The position numbers were made by a program, and so were the translations under genes. The notes under the pieces are model-generated. The model saw only the letters and a program-made list of their open reading frames with translations. It made no database searches and was not told the origin of the DNA. Of a stretch of DNA of 29,814 nt, positions 8,230-15,930 are shown in pieces (positions within the stretch are counted from its first letter, which is position 1; each line of letters opens with the position of its first letter). Origin of the DNA: an uncultured Christensenella sp. (GTDB lineage: Bacteria > Bacillota > Clostridia > Christensenellales > Pumilibacteraceae); the NCBI GenBank assembly GCA_910577995.1, contig CAJTND010000012.1:8649-38462 (forward strand), read 5' to 3'.

Positions 8230-10191
8230 ATGGCAAAAAGACCTGCGGCGAAAGCCGACAAAAAGACATTTTATATCACCACGCCCATATACTACGCGAG
8301 CGGCGCACTGCATATCGGGCACTGTTACACGACCGTGTGCTGCGACGCGATCGCGCGGTTCAAGCGCATGGACGGCTACGACGTTTATTACCTGACGGGC
8401 ACGGACGAGCACGGTCAAAAGGTACAGCAGGCGGCGGAGGAACGCGGCATGAGCCCGCAGGCTTTCGTCGACTCGCTCGCCGAGCGTATCAAAGCGCTGT
8501 GGACGCGCATGGATATAAGCAACGACGGGTTCATACGTACGACAGACAAAGCGCACGAAAAGGCTATCGCCGACATATTTACCAAGCTGTACGAAAAGGG
8601 CGATATCTACAAGTCCGAGTACGTCGGCAAATACTGCGAGCCGTGCGAATCGTTCTGGACGGAGTCGCAGCTCGTCGACGGCAAGTGCCCCGACTGCGGC
8701 AGACCCGTCAAGGAAACGAAGGAGGAATGTTACTTCTTCCGTCTCAGCAAGTACGCGGACAGGCTTAGAAAGCTACTTACCGAAACGGACTTTTTACAGC
8801 CCGATTCGCGCGTCAAGGAGATGGTCAATAACTTTATCGACAAGGGGCTTTCCGACCTCGCGGTGACACGCACCTCGTTCGATTGGGGGATAAAAGTCCC
8901 GTTCGATCCCAAGCACGTCATCTATGTATGGATAGACGCTCTGCCCAACTATATCACCGCGCTCGGCTACGGCGCGGACGGAAAAAACTTCTCCAAATAC
9001 TGGCCGTGCGATATGCACGTCATGGCGAAGGAGATAGTGCGGTTCCACTCGATAGTGTGGCCCGCGATACTCATGGCGCTCGATATCCCCGTGCCCAAAC
9101 GCGTTTACGGTCACGGCTGGATAATGTTCGACGGCGACAAGATGAGCAAGTCCAAGGGCAACGTCGTCGATCCGTTCATACTGACCGACCGTTACGGCGT
9201 GGACGCGCTAAGGTACTTCCTGCTCCGCGCGATGCCGTTCGGCGACGATATGCAGTATTCCAACGAGCTGTTGCTCTCGTCTATCAACAACGATATAGTC
9301 AACGACCTCGGCAACCTCGTAAGGCGCACTTTCGCGATGAGCCGTCAGTACTTCGGCGGCGCGGTAAAAAAGCCTGCGGCGGACAAGCTCGACGACGGCG
9401 ACAAAAAGTTCATCGCCGAGATAGACGGGCTGGCGGCGGCGGTGCGCGCGGATATGGACAGACCGCTCGTGTCCAAAGCGCTCGAACGCATATTCGGGCT
9501 TATCGACAGCGCCAATAAATACATCGACGCAAACAAGCCGTGGGCGCTTATCAAGACCGATACCGACAGGCTGAACACCGTCATGTACGTATTGCTCGAT
9601 GCGATACGCGTATCTGCCAATCTGCTTTTGCCCTTCCTCACGGCGTATCCGCGCCGCATATTCGACGGTCTGGGACTGCCCGTGCCCGAGGATCTTGCGG
9701 CGTGCGCGTTCGGCAAGGTCGATGCGTACAAAACGACGGAGATAGAGCCCATACTCAACCGCTTGGACATCAAGAAAGAGCTTTCGGAGCTCGAAGCGAT
9801 AGCCGCCGAGACCAACAAGCCCGCAGCGGCGGAAAAGCCCGCCGCGGACAAGGATAAGGACGGCGCGCCCGAACAGATAAGCATAGACGAGTTTTTCAAG
9901 ACCGAGCTTCGCGTCGTCAAGATAGAGGAGTGCGTCAAGGTCGAAAAGTCCAACAAGCTGTTGAAGCTGACGGTGTTCGACGGCGAGCGCCGCCGCACGA
10001 TAGTTTCGGGCATAGCGCACTGCTACGCGCCCGAGGACGTTATAGGCAAGAACGCCGCGCTCGTCGCCAACCTCAAGCCCGCTAAACTTTGCGGCATCGT
10101 TTCCGAGGGCATGCTGTTGTGCTCGGTCGGCGCGGACGGCAAGCCCAAGCTCGTAGAACCGAAGGGCGAGGCGGGCGAAAAGATATGCTGA
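8230..10191 (+). CDS. metG: Methionyl-tRNA synthetase
   Basis: This class I synthetase of 653 residues charges tRNA-Met with methionine in the cytoplasm. HIGH lies at residues 28-31 and KMSKSKG at 304-310. One zinc knuckle is formed by C136, C139, C153 and C156 (CEPC and CPDC). The anticodon-binding helical domain follows. A Lys/Ala/Glu-rich linker (about 520-545) leads to a C-terminal EMAP-II/Arc1p-like tRNA-binding domain (about 547-653, including DEFFKTELRVVKIEECVKVEKS in outline). This is the long Firmicute form that dimerises through the C-terminal domain. AAGGAGAG about ten bases upstream sets the ATG. The gene overlaps the TatD gene by seven bases, an arrangement like metS-yabD in Bacillus. 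Confidence 0.98.
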   Translation: MAKRPAAKADKKTFYITTPIYYASGALHIGHCYTTVCCDAIARFKRMDGYDVYYLTGTDEHGQKVQQAAEERGMSPQAFVDSLAERIKALWTRMDISNDGFIRTTDKAHEKAIADIFTKLYEKGDIYKSEYVGKYCEPCESFWTESQLVDGKCPDCGRPVKETKEECYFFRLSKYADRLRKLLTETDFLQPDSRVKEMVNNFIDKGLSDLAVTRTSFDWGIKVPFDPKHVIYVWIDALPNYITALGYGADGKNFSKYWPCDMHVMAKEIVRFHSIVWPAILMALDIPVPKRVYGHGWIMFDGDKMSKSKGNVVDPFILTDRYGVDALRYFLLRAMPFGDDMQYSNELLLSSINNDIVNDLGNLVRRTFAMSRQYFGGAVKKPAADKLDDGDKKFIAEIDGLAAAVRADMDRPLVSKALERIFGLIDSANKYIDANKPWALIKTDTDRLNTVMYVLLDAIRVSANLLLPFLTAYPRRIFDGLGLPVPEDLAACAFGKVDAYKTTEIEPILNRLDIKKELSELEAIAAETNKPAAAEKPAADKDKDGAPEQISIDEFFKTELRVVKIEECVKVEKSNKLLKLTVFDGERRRTIVSGIAHCYAPEDVIGKNAALVANLKPAKLCGIVSEGMLLCSVGADGKPKLVEPKGEAGEKIC

Positions 10192-10952
10192 TAGACACGC
10201 ACGCGCACATTTACGACGAGCAGTACGGCGACGGCGGCAAAGCGATAATAGCGGACATGGAAGCCGACGGGCTCGGCGCGGTGATAACCGTCGGATGCGA
10301 CGAGCAGACCTCGAGGATATGCGTCGAGCTCGCCGAGAAAAACAAAAACGTTTATGCGACCGTAGGCGTGCACCCGTACTATCCCGAAACGGTCACCGAT
10401 CGGTGTATCGCGTCGCTCCGCGCGCTCGCTAAGAGCGAGAAGGTCGTAGCTGTCGGCGAGTTCGGATTCGACTATCATCACGACGTGTTCGACAAAGCCG
10501 CGCAGATGCGGGCGGCGGTCATGCAGTACGAGCTCGCGCGCGAGCTGAAACTGCCCGTAGTTTTCCACGTCCGCGAGGCGGCGGGCGACTTCTACGCTTT
10601 TTCCAAGGACCGCGAGTTTCCCGAGAGCGGCGTCATGCACTGCTTTTCCGGCTCGCGCGAGACCGCGGAATACTGCATCAAAAAGGGACTGTATATATCG
10701 TTCGGCGGCAAGCTGACATATAAGAATTCCAAGACAATGGCGGAGGTCGCGGCGAGCGTGCCGATAGAGCGCATACTGCTCGAGACCGACGCGCCGTACC
10801 TTACGCCGTCGCAAAAGCTCGGCGAACTCAATTACCCGAAGTACGTCGCGTACGTGCGCGACAAGCTCGCGGAACTGCGCGGCATGACGCCCGAGGACGT
10901 CGAGCGCGTCACGACAGACAACGCGCGGCAACTGTTCGGGATAACGCTATGA
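10185..10952 (+). CDS. TatD family metal-dependent hydrolase (deoxyribonuclease)
   Basis: This 255-residue TIM-barrel amidohydrolase-like protein starts at the ATG at 10185, seven bases inside metG. The metal ligands expected for TatD are present: H6 and H8 in THAHIYD, E92 in GEFGFDYH, H128 in VVFHVRE, H152 in VMHCFSG and D202 in ETDAPYL. TatD enzymes act as 3'-5' DNA exonucleases and have been linked to DNA repair and, in some bacteria, to D-aminoacyl-tRNA or peptide processing; the specific role here is unknown. An earlier in-frame ATG at 10089 would add unrelated residues encoded within metG and is rejected. The stop overlaps the start of the radical SAM gene (ATGA), so the three genes are probably co-translated. 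Confidence 0.95.
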   Translation: MLIDTHAHIYDEQYGDGGKAIIADMEADGLGAVITVGCDEQTSRICVELAEKNKNVYATVGVHPYYPETVTDRCIASLRALAKSEKVVAVGEFGFDYHHDVFDKAAQMRAAVMQYELARELKLPVVFHVREAAGDFYAFSKDREFPESGVMHCFSGSRETAEYCIKKGLYISFGGKLTYKNSKTMAEVAASVPIERILLETDAPYLTPSQKLGELNYPKYVAYVRDKLAELRGMTPEDVERVTTDNARQLFGITL

Positions 10953-11605
10953 CGGGAAACAGTAACGAAATGACCGATAATTACGTGTATATGCTCGACG
11001 GCAAGGCTTACGTCAATCTGACCAACCGCTGTCATAACGCGTGCACTTTTTGCATAAGAAATACGGGCGACGGTGTTGCCGGAACGCCGCTGTGGCTGAA
11101 AAAAGAACCGACCGCGGACGAGGTGATGCGCGCTTTCGAGCAAATAAGACCTAAGCTCGAAAGCGACGAGGTCGTGTTCTGCGGCTACGGCGAGCCGACC
11201 GAACGGCTCGACGTATTGACGGAAACGGCGGCGCGGATAAAAGCCGCGGGTTACTCCGTAAGGCTCAACACCAACGGGCTCGGCAGTCTTGTCGCAGGCA
11301 GGGATATCGCGCCCGAGCTGAAAGACTTCGATCTCGTTTCGATCTCGCTCAACCATTGCGACGCGGACAAGTATGCCGCGGTCACTCGCTCGAAGTTCGG
11401 CGCGGCGGCTTTTCCCGCGGTCACGGAGTTCGCTGCGCAGTGCAAAGCGGCGGGGCTGAGCGTCGTGATGACGGTGGTCGACGTTATAGGCGAGGAGAGC
11501 ATCCGCGAGTGCGAGAGGCTTTGTCAAGGTCTGGGCGTGCCTCTGCGCGTCAGAAAATACATAGCGGATAATTACGGCGGAAGCGTCGATACCGACGGAA
11601 AATAA
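10949..11605 (+). CDS. TatD-linked radical SAM protein
   Basis: This 218-residue protein carries the radical SAM cluster motif CX3CX2C at C28, C32 and C35 (RCHNACTFC). A GYGEPTE segment matches the GGE-type SAM-binding motif, and NTNGLG is typical of the barrel. The size and the position directly after a TatD gene, with overlapping start and stop codons, match the known TatD-associated radical SAM family of Clostridia. The reaction and substrate of that family are, to my knowledge, not established. The ATG at 10949 is preferred because of the overlap; an in-frame ATG at 10970 would still keep the cysteines. There is no auxiliary SPASM cysteine cluster at the C-terminus. Confidence 0.92.
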   Translation: MTGNSNEMTDNYVYMLDGKAYVNLTNRCHNACTFCIRNTGDGVAGTPLWLKKEPTADEVMRAFEQIRPKLESDEVVFCGYGEPTERLDVLTETAARIKAAGYSVRLNTNGLGSLVAGRDIAPELKDFDLVSISLNHCDADKYAAVTRSKFGAAAFPAVTEFAAQCKAAGLSVVMTVVDVIGEESIRECERLCQGLGVPLRVRKYIADNYGGSVDTDGK

Positions 11606-11632
11606 CAACGGTCAAGGAGCGCATACATTAAC

Positions 11633-12634
11633 ATGCCCGATACACTCGTATATATAGGATACGCCGTAACGGTGATAGTCGTCGTACTGCTGTCGTTCAA
11701 GCTCGGCAAATACGTCGACATCATCGACGCCAAGAGCAAGATCTCCGGCGCGTTCATCGGCGGAGTCATGCTCGCGGCTGTCACGAGCCTGCCCGAGCTT
11801 TTTACTTCGCTGTCGTCGGTGTGGATAGTGCGCGAGAGCTCGCTCGTCATCGGCAATATCCTCGGTTCCGATCTTATCAACCTCGCATTCTTCGGCGTGA
11901 TACTGCTCGTGTTCACGCGCGGGATGAGAAAGGCGAAGTTCAGCAAGTATTACATAACGTCGCTGCTCGTCGGACTGCTGCTGTACGGGCTCGTCGCCGT
12001 CGGCATGTTCCTCGACGACTATATGCGGCTCGGTTGGTATTCCGTCACCTCGCCGATAATACTCGCTGCGTATATCATGCTCGTATACAAAATGCCCAAG
12101 ACCGCCGAGGAGGAGGGCGGCGCGGACGAGGACATGCCGTTAAAGACCGCGGTCATCAGGTTCTCGATATGCGCGGTCGTGCTTATCGGCGTTTCTATAC
12201 TTATGACGTACCTAACGGATATCGTGGCGGACAAGCTCGACCTCGGCAAGACCTTTGCCGGCGCGCTGTTCCTCGGCGTCGCGACGAGCCTGCCCGAGCT
12301 GATATCGTCGGTGACGCTGTGCTATCGCGGCAACTTCAACGCCGCGGCAGGTAATATAATCGGCTCCAACATGTTCAACCTGGCAATACTTACCGTTGCG
12401 GATATGCTGTCGTTCGGCTCGGCTTCGCACGTGTACGTGCTCAATGCCGAATCGTTCTGGCTGCTCGTCTTGGGCTTTGCCGCGACGATAGCGACGCTCG
12501 CGGTACAGCTTGTCAAGCGCAGAAAGCAGTTCATCGGCATCGGCGCGACCGTGGGCGTGCAGGCGCTGAACGCACTGCCGCCGATACTGTACCTGCTGTT
12601 CCTGCTGTTGACGACGGGCGTAATACCGATATAG
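11633..12634 (+). CDS. Calcium/sodium antiporter, CaCA (YrbG-like) family
   Basis: This 333-residue inner-membrane protein has about ten hydrophobic helices in two inverted halves. Each half holds the alpha-repeat of cation/Ca2+ exchangers. The first is GVMLAAVTSLPELFTSL followed by GNILGSDLINL; the second is GALFLGVATSLPELISSV followed by GNIIGSNMFNL. The conserved Glu and the GN..GS Asn/Ser residues that bind Ca2+ and Na+ are present, although the family's usual GTS reads VTS and ATS. An acidic loop (EEEGGADEDM) joins the halves. AAGGAG at 11614-11619 is rather far (13 bases) from the ATG. It lies 27 bases after the radical SAM gene and is probably in the same transcript. Confidence 0.93.
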   Translation: MPDTLVYIGYAVTVIVVVLLSFKLGKYVDIIDAKSKISGAFIGGVMLAAVTSLPELFTSLSSVWIVRESSLVIGNILGSDLINLAFFGVILLVFTRGMRKAKFSKYYITSLLVGLLLYGLVAVGMFLDDYMRLGWYSVTSPIILAAYIMLVYKMPKTAEEEGGADEDMPLKTAVIRFSICAVVLIGVSILMTYLTDIVADKLDLGKTFAGALFLGVATSLPELISSVTLCYRGNFNAAAGNIIGSNMFNLAILTVADMLSFGSASHVYVLNAESFWLLVLGFAATIATLAVQLVKRRKQFIGIGATVGVQALNALPPILYLLFLLLTTGVIPI

Positions 12635-12650
12635 ACCGAACAAGGTGACT

Positions 12651-13130
12651 ATGGAAGAAAAGATACTGTTTCAATACGTTATGAGCTACAAGGCGTACCG
12701 CCGCGCGATGATATCGTGCCGCGCCGCTATCGCCGCCGTCGCCGCGGGCGCGCTCGCCGCGCTGTGCGTCGTGAGCATACCGCTCGGCATCGTGCTCGCC
12801 GTCGCCGCGCTGTTCGTCGGCGCGCTCGCCGTGATTGTTTCGTTGCATAGGGAATATACGTACACGGTGTACGGCGCGCGCATCGTGTTTAAGAAGGGCG
12901 GCGACGACAGGCGCGCGTCCGTTCCGACGGAGCGCGTGACGGCGGTTTCGTATAAAAGCGCGTTCTACGAAAAGGACCTCGGCACGGGCACAGTCACCGT
13001 TACGGTCAGGACCGACAAGGGCGGAAAAAAACGCTACCGCATGAAGCATATCCTCGACGCCGCGCCGTGCGTCGACTATCTCAAAAAAACGGCGGCGCGC
13101 AACAACGGCGCGACCGCGGACGGCGAGTAG
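12651..13130 (+). CDS. PH-domain-like membrane protein
   Basis: This protein of about 159 residues has two closely spaced hydrophobic helices (about residues 22-65, Ala/Val-rich) followed by a beta-rich cytoplasmic domain. That domain runs from YTVYGARIVFKKGGDD through VTAVSYKSAFYEKDLGTGTVTVTV, a pattern like bacterial PH (bPH2/DUF304-type) domains that often sit behind two membrane helices. Function is unknown for most of these. ATG at 12651 with AAGGTGA just upstream is chosen over the in-frame GTG at 12645, which lies inside that ribosome-binding site. The gene is 16 bases after the antiporter gene. Confidence 0.75.
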   Translation: MEEKILFQYVMSYKAYRRAMISCRAAIAAVAAGALAALCVVSIPLGIVLAVAALFVGALAVIVSLHREYTYTVYGARIVFKKGGDDRRASVPTERVTAVSYKSAFYEKDLGTGTVTVTVRTDKGGKKRYRMKHILDAAPCVDYLKKTAARNNGATADGE

Positions 13131-13144
13131 GGTATACGTAATAT

Positions 13145-13483
13145 ATGGAAGAAAACCAAAGAAAAGAGCTTGACGGGTGCGAGGGATTTGCGCGCGATGT
13201 GTATCGAGCCGTTATGACGGTGCCGCGCGGAACGGTCGTGACGTATGCGCAGGTCGCGCTTATGTCGGGACACCGCGGCGCGGCGCGCGCCGTCGGCAAC
13301 GCCCTGCACGTCAATCCGTTTTACGGCGTCGTGCCCTGCCATCGCGTGGTCAGCAGTCGCGGCAGGCTCGCCGAAAAGTTCGGGTTCGGCGGCGCGGAGC
13401 TGCAACGCTCGATGCTCGAGGCGGAGGGCGTGACCGTCGAGGACGGCGCGGTCGATCTCGACAGGTTTCAGTGGCGCGGATAA
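13145..13483 (+). CDS. Methylated-DNA-[protein]-cysteine S-methyltransferase, short form
   Basis: This 112-residue protein corresponds to the C-terminal DNA-binding and active-site domain of O6-alkylguanine-DNA alkyltransferases. It carries the active-site motif VPCHRV with Cys65, the helix-turn-helix segment VPRGTVVTYAQVA, and GAARAVGNAL with the Arg finger (R48). The N-terminal RNase H-like domain of the 160-180 residue family members is absent. Because the Cys is kept, this is not an alkyltransferase-like (Trp) protein and should transfer methyl groups from O6-methylguanine to itself. Short single-domain forms occur in many Firmicutes. It ends the metG run and is followed by a terminator. 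Confidence 0.93.
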   Translation: MEENQRKELDGCEGFARDVYRAVMTVPRGTVVTYAQVALMSGHRGAARAVGNALHVNPFYGVVPCHRVVSSRGRLAEKFGFGGAELQRSMLEAEGVTVEDGAVDLDRFQWRG

Positions 13484-13501
13484 ACAGTCCGGCGACGGGC
13501 G

Positions 13502-13520
13502 GCGGCATCGCCGCTTTTTT
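13502..13520 (+). terminator. Rho-independent terminator of the metG run
   Basis: GCGGC (13502-13506) pairs with GCCGC (13510-13514) around ATC and is followed by six T. The stem is short but GC-only, and it lies 18 bases after the methyltransferase stop. Confidence 0.8.
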
Positions 13521-13555
13521 ATTGCCGAAATAAGTAACGCAACGTCGGCGCGGTT

Positions 13556-13565
13556 CATATATAAC
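13556..13565 (+). promoter_or_regulatory. Possible sporulation-type -10 directly before cwlJ
   Basis: CATATATAAC ends only six bases before the ATG at 13572. It resembles the SigE-type -10 (CATAyAnT) or a TATAAC. No convincing -35 is seen. The position implies an mRNA with almost no leader. Confidence 0.35.
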
Positions 13566-13571
13566 AGTGTT

Positions 13572-13982
13572 ATGTCAGAGCTTGAACTTCTTGCACGGAT
13601 AATAAAGTGCGAAGCCGGCGGCGAGGGCTTGGACGGTATGGCTGCCGTCGCGTCCGTCGTCATGAACAGAGTGCGTCAATCGCGCGGCGAGTACGGACGC
13701 TATAACACAGTCAACGACGTTGTTTTCGCGCCGCGGCAGTTCGAGTGCGCGACCGACCAGCCGCAGAGCGTTTTCAATCTTTCGCCCGACCAAATTCATT
13801 ACGATATAGCGCGGTGGGCGATCGGCGGCGGCAGGCTGGGCGTGACGGGCGACGCGCTGTGGTTCTTCAATCCGTATTCACCCAACTGCCGTCCCAACTT
13901 TCCCAATCAGAACGGCTATCTTATAACGCGTATCGGCGATCACTGTTTCTACGCGCCGACCGACAGCTATTTCCTTACCTGA
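13572..13982 (+). CDS. cwlJ: CwlJ-like spore cortex hydrolase
   Basis: This 136-residue protein consists of a single Hydrolase_2 (SleB/CwlJ) domain, close in length to Bacillus CwlJ (about 142). The expected catalytic glutamate is E14 in IIKCEAGGEG, followed by AAVASVVMNRV, a PRQFEC segment and the C-terminal GDHCFYAP. There is no signal peptide or peptidoglycan-binding domain, as in CwlJ, which is made in the mother cell and sits in the coat; SleB in contrast is exported. The expected role is hydrolysis of spore cortex peptidoglycan at germination. The next gene looks GerQ-like, the known partner of CwlJ. No Shine-Dalgarno precedes the ATG and no alternative ATG, GTG or TTG lies upstream in frame, so the gene may be read from a leaderless transcript. 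Confidence 0.88.
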   Translation: MSELELLARIIKCEAGGEGLDGMAAVASVVMNRVRQSRGEYGRYNTVNDVVFAPRQFECATDQPQSVFNLSPDQIHYDIARWAIGGGRLGVTGDALWFFNPYSPNCRPNFPNQNGYLITRIGDHCFYAPTDSYFLT

Positions 13983-14025
13983 CGACGAAAAGAGTAATAT
14001 TGCCTTTAAGGAGGTCTTGTATATA

Positions 14026-14307
14026 ATGGATAATTGCAAGTGTGATCGTTGCGGCAAGCCGCCCGAGATCAATATCCCCGAGCTTCTGCCCGACTTCGAT
14101 TCGCCCGGCTCGCAGGGTTCGTGGCGACAGCTGTTCTCGGTAAATATCGGGCGCATGGTAAAGATCGAGGTCGGTCTGATAGACGGTACGGTGCGAAGCG
14201 TCATGGGCGAGATATACGCCGTCGGCAATGCCTGGGTCGCGCTCACATGCGGCGACAAGATAGTGCTTACCGATATCTTCGCGGTCAAGTTCGCCACGTT
14301 CTGCTGA
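14026..14307 (+). CDS. GerQ-like small spore protein (putative)
   Basis: This 93-residue protein begins at the ATG at 14026, eleven bases after a perfect AAGGAGG (14008-14014); an in-frame TTG at 14017 is too close to that site. The N-terminus has a Cys cluster (CKCDRCG) and a Pro/Asp-rich stretch. The remainder, from about NIGRMVKIEVGL to KIVLTDIFAVKFATF, alternates hydrophobic and polar residues like a small Sm-like beta-barrel. By recollection the pattern aligns with the C-terminal half of Bacillus GerQ, the coat protein needed for CwlJ to localise. The immediate cwlJ neighbour supports this. Bacillus GerQ is about twice as long and has a Gln-rich N-terminus absent here. The assignment is an inference from context plus weak similarity. 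Confidence 0.6.
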   Translation: MDNCKCDRCGKPPEINIPELLPDFDSPGSQGSWRQLFSVNIGRMVKIEVGLIDGTVRSVMGEIYAVGNAWVALTCGDKIVLTDIFAVKFATFC

Positions 14308-14326
14308 TAATAAAACAGGCTACATA

Positions 14327-14357
14327 AAAAGCGTTCCTCTTATCGCGGAACGCTTTT
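14327..14357. terminator. Bidirectional terminator between convergent genes
   Basis: AAAAGCGTTCC (14327-14337) pairs with GGAACGCTTTT (14347-14357) across a nine-base loop. The A-run on one side and T-run on the other let it serve both the gerQ-like gene and spmB. Confidence 0.88.
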
Positions 14358-14390
14358 GCTTTTGGGAAACAGCCGCGGTAGGCAAGCGGC

Positions 14391-14897
14391 TTAGAAAAAC
14401 CTGAGGAGGAAGCACCCGACGATACAGCCGGTGTACGTCGCGACGAGCGCGACGGGTATAGCATAGCGCAGGCAGCGGATATGCGATTGCGAAAAATAGA
14501 TAGTCGCAACGTAAAAGACCGTTTCGCTCGAACCGTAAACGACCGACGCGCACCGCCCGACATAGCTATCCGGTCCGTAGGTCTCGTATATGCCGTCGAG
14601 TATGGCGAGCGAGCCTGCGCCCGATACGGGGCGGAGAAACAGCAGCTCGGCGAGCTCCTTCGGAAGCCCGACCTTGCCGAGCACGGGCGCGAGCATGTTG
14701 GCAAGGTACGCCGACGCGCCCGATACGCGGAACGCCTCGACCGCGACCATAACCGCGAGCAGGTACGGGAAAACGTTGATAGTCAGGTCGACGGCTTGCC
14801 GCGCGCCGTCGATGAACCCGCCGTAGGGCTCGCGCCGCCTGAGAAACGACAGCAACAGCACGACGAGGAATATTACGGGTATTATGTATGCGCTCAT
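14391..14897 (-). CDS. spmB: Spore maturation protein B
   Basis: This 168-residue membrane protein of the nucleoside-recognition/Gate family is close in length to Bacillus SpmB (about 178). Features are the N-terminal helix YIIPVIFLVVLLLSFL, the conserved GARQAVDLTINVFPYLLAVMVAV segment, the loop FLRPVSGAGSLAIL, and VYGSSETVFYVATIYF, the family's most conserved stretch. SpmA and SpmB together are needed for dehydration of the spore core, and may form a channel for an ion or small molecule. Its ATG overlaps the spmA stop by four bases, so the pair is translated together. The gene ends at the bidirectional terminator shared with the gerQ-like gene. Confidence 0.95.
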   Translation of the reverse strand: MSAYIIPVIFLVVLLLSFLRRREPYGGFIDGARQAVDLTINVFPYLLAVMVAVEAFRVSGASAYLANMLAPVLGKVGLPKELAELLFLRPVSGAGSLAILDGIYETYGPDSYVGRCASVVYGSSETVFYVATIYFSQSHIRCLRYAIPVALVATYTGCIVGCFLLRFF

Positions 14898-15616
14898 GTC
14901 TTTTTCACCTCGGCGGCGGCAACTGCCGCGGCGCGTGGGGCGCGGCGCATAGATGGCTTGGCGCGTTTGTTGCGCGGTCTTTTTGTCTTTTTACCGCGCG
15001 CGGAGTCGGGATAGAGCGGCGGCGCGGATGGCGCGTCGGATACCGCGGAACGCTTTTTGCGGTCGAATATCTTAGCGCACAGCTTGACCCCGATTATGCC
15101 GATCAAGGTAGAAAGCACGGTCGCGACGAGCGAGGGAAAGAGAAAGTCCGCGGGATTGGCAGAGCCTGCGGTCGCGCGCATGCCGATGACCGTCGTCGGC
15201 AGGAGTTGCAGGCTCGTCGCGGAAATGACGGTAAGCATTATCATATCGACGGACGCGCGCGGCTCGCCGACGTACATGCGCTTTATCGCGTTTATCGCCA
15301 TGGGCGTGGCGGCGTTGCCTAGCCCGAGCAGGTTGGCGGAAACGTTCATAGTTATGAATTTGCGCGTTTCGGCGTCGCAGGATGGGAACAGTCGTGAGAT
15401 AACGGGACGCAAAAGCTTTTCCAGTCCGCGCGACAGCCCGAGCCGCTCGATAAGAGAGAAGAACCCGAGCCAAAACGCATACAGCGCCAAAAGATTGAGC
15501 GACAGCTCGACCGCGCCGTGCGCTCCGTCTATCATGGCGTTTACCGCCGCGGCGGGGTCGGTGAATATCATCAGCCCGAGCGACGCGGACAGCATAAGTA
15601 ACCATATAACAGCCAT
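14894..15616 (-). CDS. spmA: Spore maturation protein A with basic C-terminal extension
   Basis: This 240-residue protein has a membrane part of about 190 residues that matches SpmA: GAHGAVELSLNLLALYAFWLGFFSLIERLGLSRGLEKLLRP, then NVSANLLGLGNAATPMAINA and the LLPTTVIGMR loop. Bacillus SpmA is about 196 residues long. Here an extra tail of about 50 residues follows, rich in Lys, Arg, Pro and Ala (GKKTKRPRNKRAKPSMRR), which is not part of the family. The start MAVIW aligns with the family N-terminus. No Shine-Dalgarno precedes it; a CATATAAT motif lies only a few bases upstream of the ATG, suggesting a near-leaderless sporulation transcript. Confidence 0.94.
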   Translation of the reverse strand: MAVIWLLMLSASLGLMIFTDPAAAVNAMIDGAHGAVELSLNLLALYAFWLGFFSLIERLGLSRGLEKLLRPVISRLFPSCDAETRKFITMNVSANLLGLGNAATPMAINAIKRMYVGEPRASVDMIMLTVISATSLQLLPTTVIGMRATAGSANPADFLFPSLVATVLSTLIGIIGVKLCAKIFDRKKRSAVSDAPSAPPLYPDSARGKKTKRPRNKRAKPSMRRAPRAAAVAAAEVKKT

Positions 15617-15621
15617 GCTAT

Positions 15622-15629
15622 ATTATATG
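15622..15629 (-). promoter_or_regulatory. Possible SigE-type -10 directly before spmA
   Basis: CATATAAT on the minus strand is five bases from the spmA ATG and differs from the SigE -10 CATACAAT at one base. No convincing -35 is visible. spmA is known to be made under SigE in Bacillus, which fits. Confidence 0.35.
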
Positions 15630-15683
15630 TAAGCGTATTCGCGCCGACGGAGCAAATACCGATAACAAATTGCGGTAAAAAGA

Positions 15684-15712
15684 TTGACAAGCCGCCGCGT
15701 TTATTGTATAAT
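15684..15712 (+). promoter_or_regulatory. Consensus promoter of the tRNA-Thr region
   Basis: TTGACA at 15684-15689 and TATAAT at 15707-15712 with a 17-base spacer match the full SigA consensus. The start is expected near 15719, so the transcript runs about 210 bases through the degenerate repeats before reaching the mature tRNA. Confidence 0.92.
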
Positions 15713-15740
15713 GATTCTCGCGTGGAAAGTCGCCGTAAGC

Positions 15741-15930
15741 GACCGCCGCCTTGGTAATGGCAAACTGAATAAACATGCTGTTATGGCTCAGTCGGACCGC
15801 CACCTTGGTAAGGACGTCCTCAGCGGAGAAGAATCCACGAATTAAATAAATATGCTGTTATGGCTCAGTCGGACCGCCGCCTTGGTAAGGACGTCCTCAG
15901 CGGAGAAGAATCCACGAATTAAATAAACAT
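15741..15930 (+). repeat. Degenerate tandem copies of tRNA-Thr 5' half, period 77 bp
   Basis: Two units of exactly 77 bases (15777-15853 and 15854-15930) each begin with the same 19 bases as the tRNA-Thr that follows, from the acceptor 5' strand to the D-loop. They keep the anticodon-loop core CCTTGGTAAGG, then diverge completely and end in an AT-rich spacer AATTAAATAAAYAT. They differ from each other at only two positions. A shorter remnant (15741-15776) shares the GACCGCCGCCTTGGTAA and AATAAACAT portions. The missing D-stem partner, T-arm and 3' acceptor strand mean these cannot be working tRNAs. They lie between a consensus promoter and the intact tRNA, so they must be transcribed. Confidence 0.88.

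Noticed and set aside
12645..12650. GTG start for the PH-domain protein
   Set aside because: It would use up the only Shine-Dalgarno-like sequence; the ATG at 12651 is better.
14017..14025. TTG start for the GerQ-like gene
   Set aside because: It lies two bases after AAGGAGG, too close for initiation; the ATG at 14026 fits.
15741..15930. T-box riboswitch or extra functional tRNAs
   Set aside because: No T-box AGGGTGGNACCGCG element, no threonine gene downstream, and the copies lack the T-arm and 3' acceptor strand needed for a tRNA.
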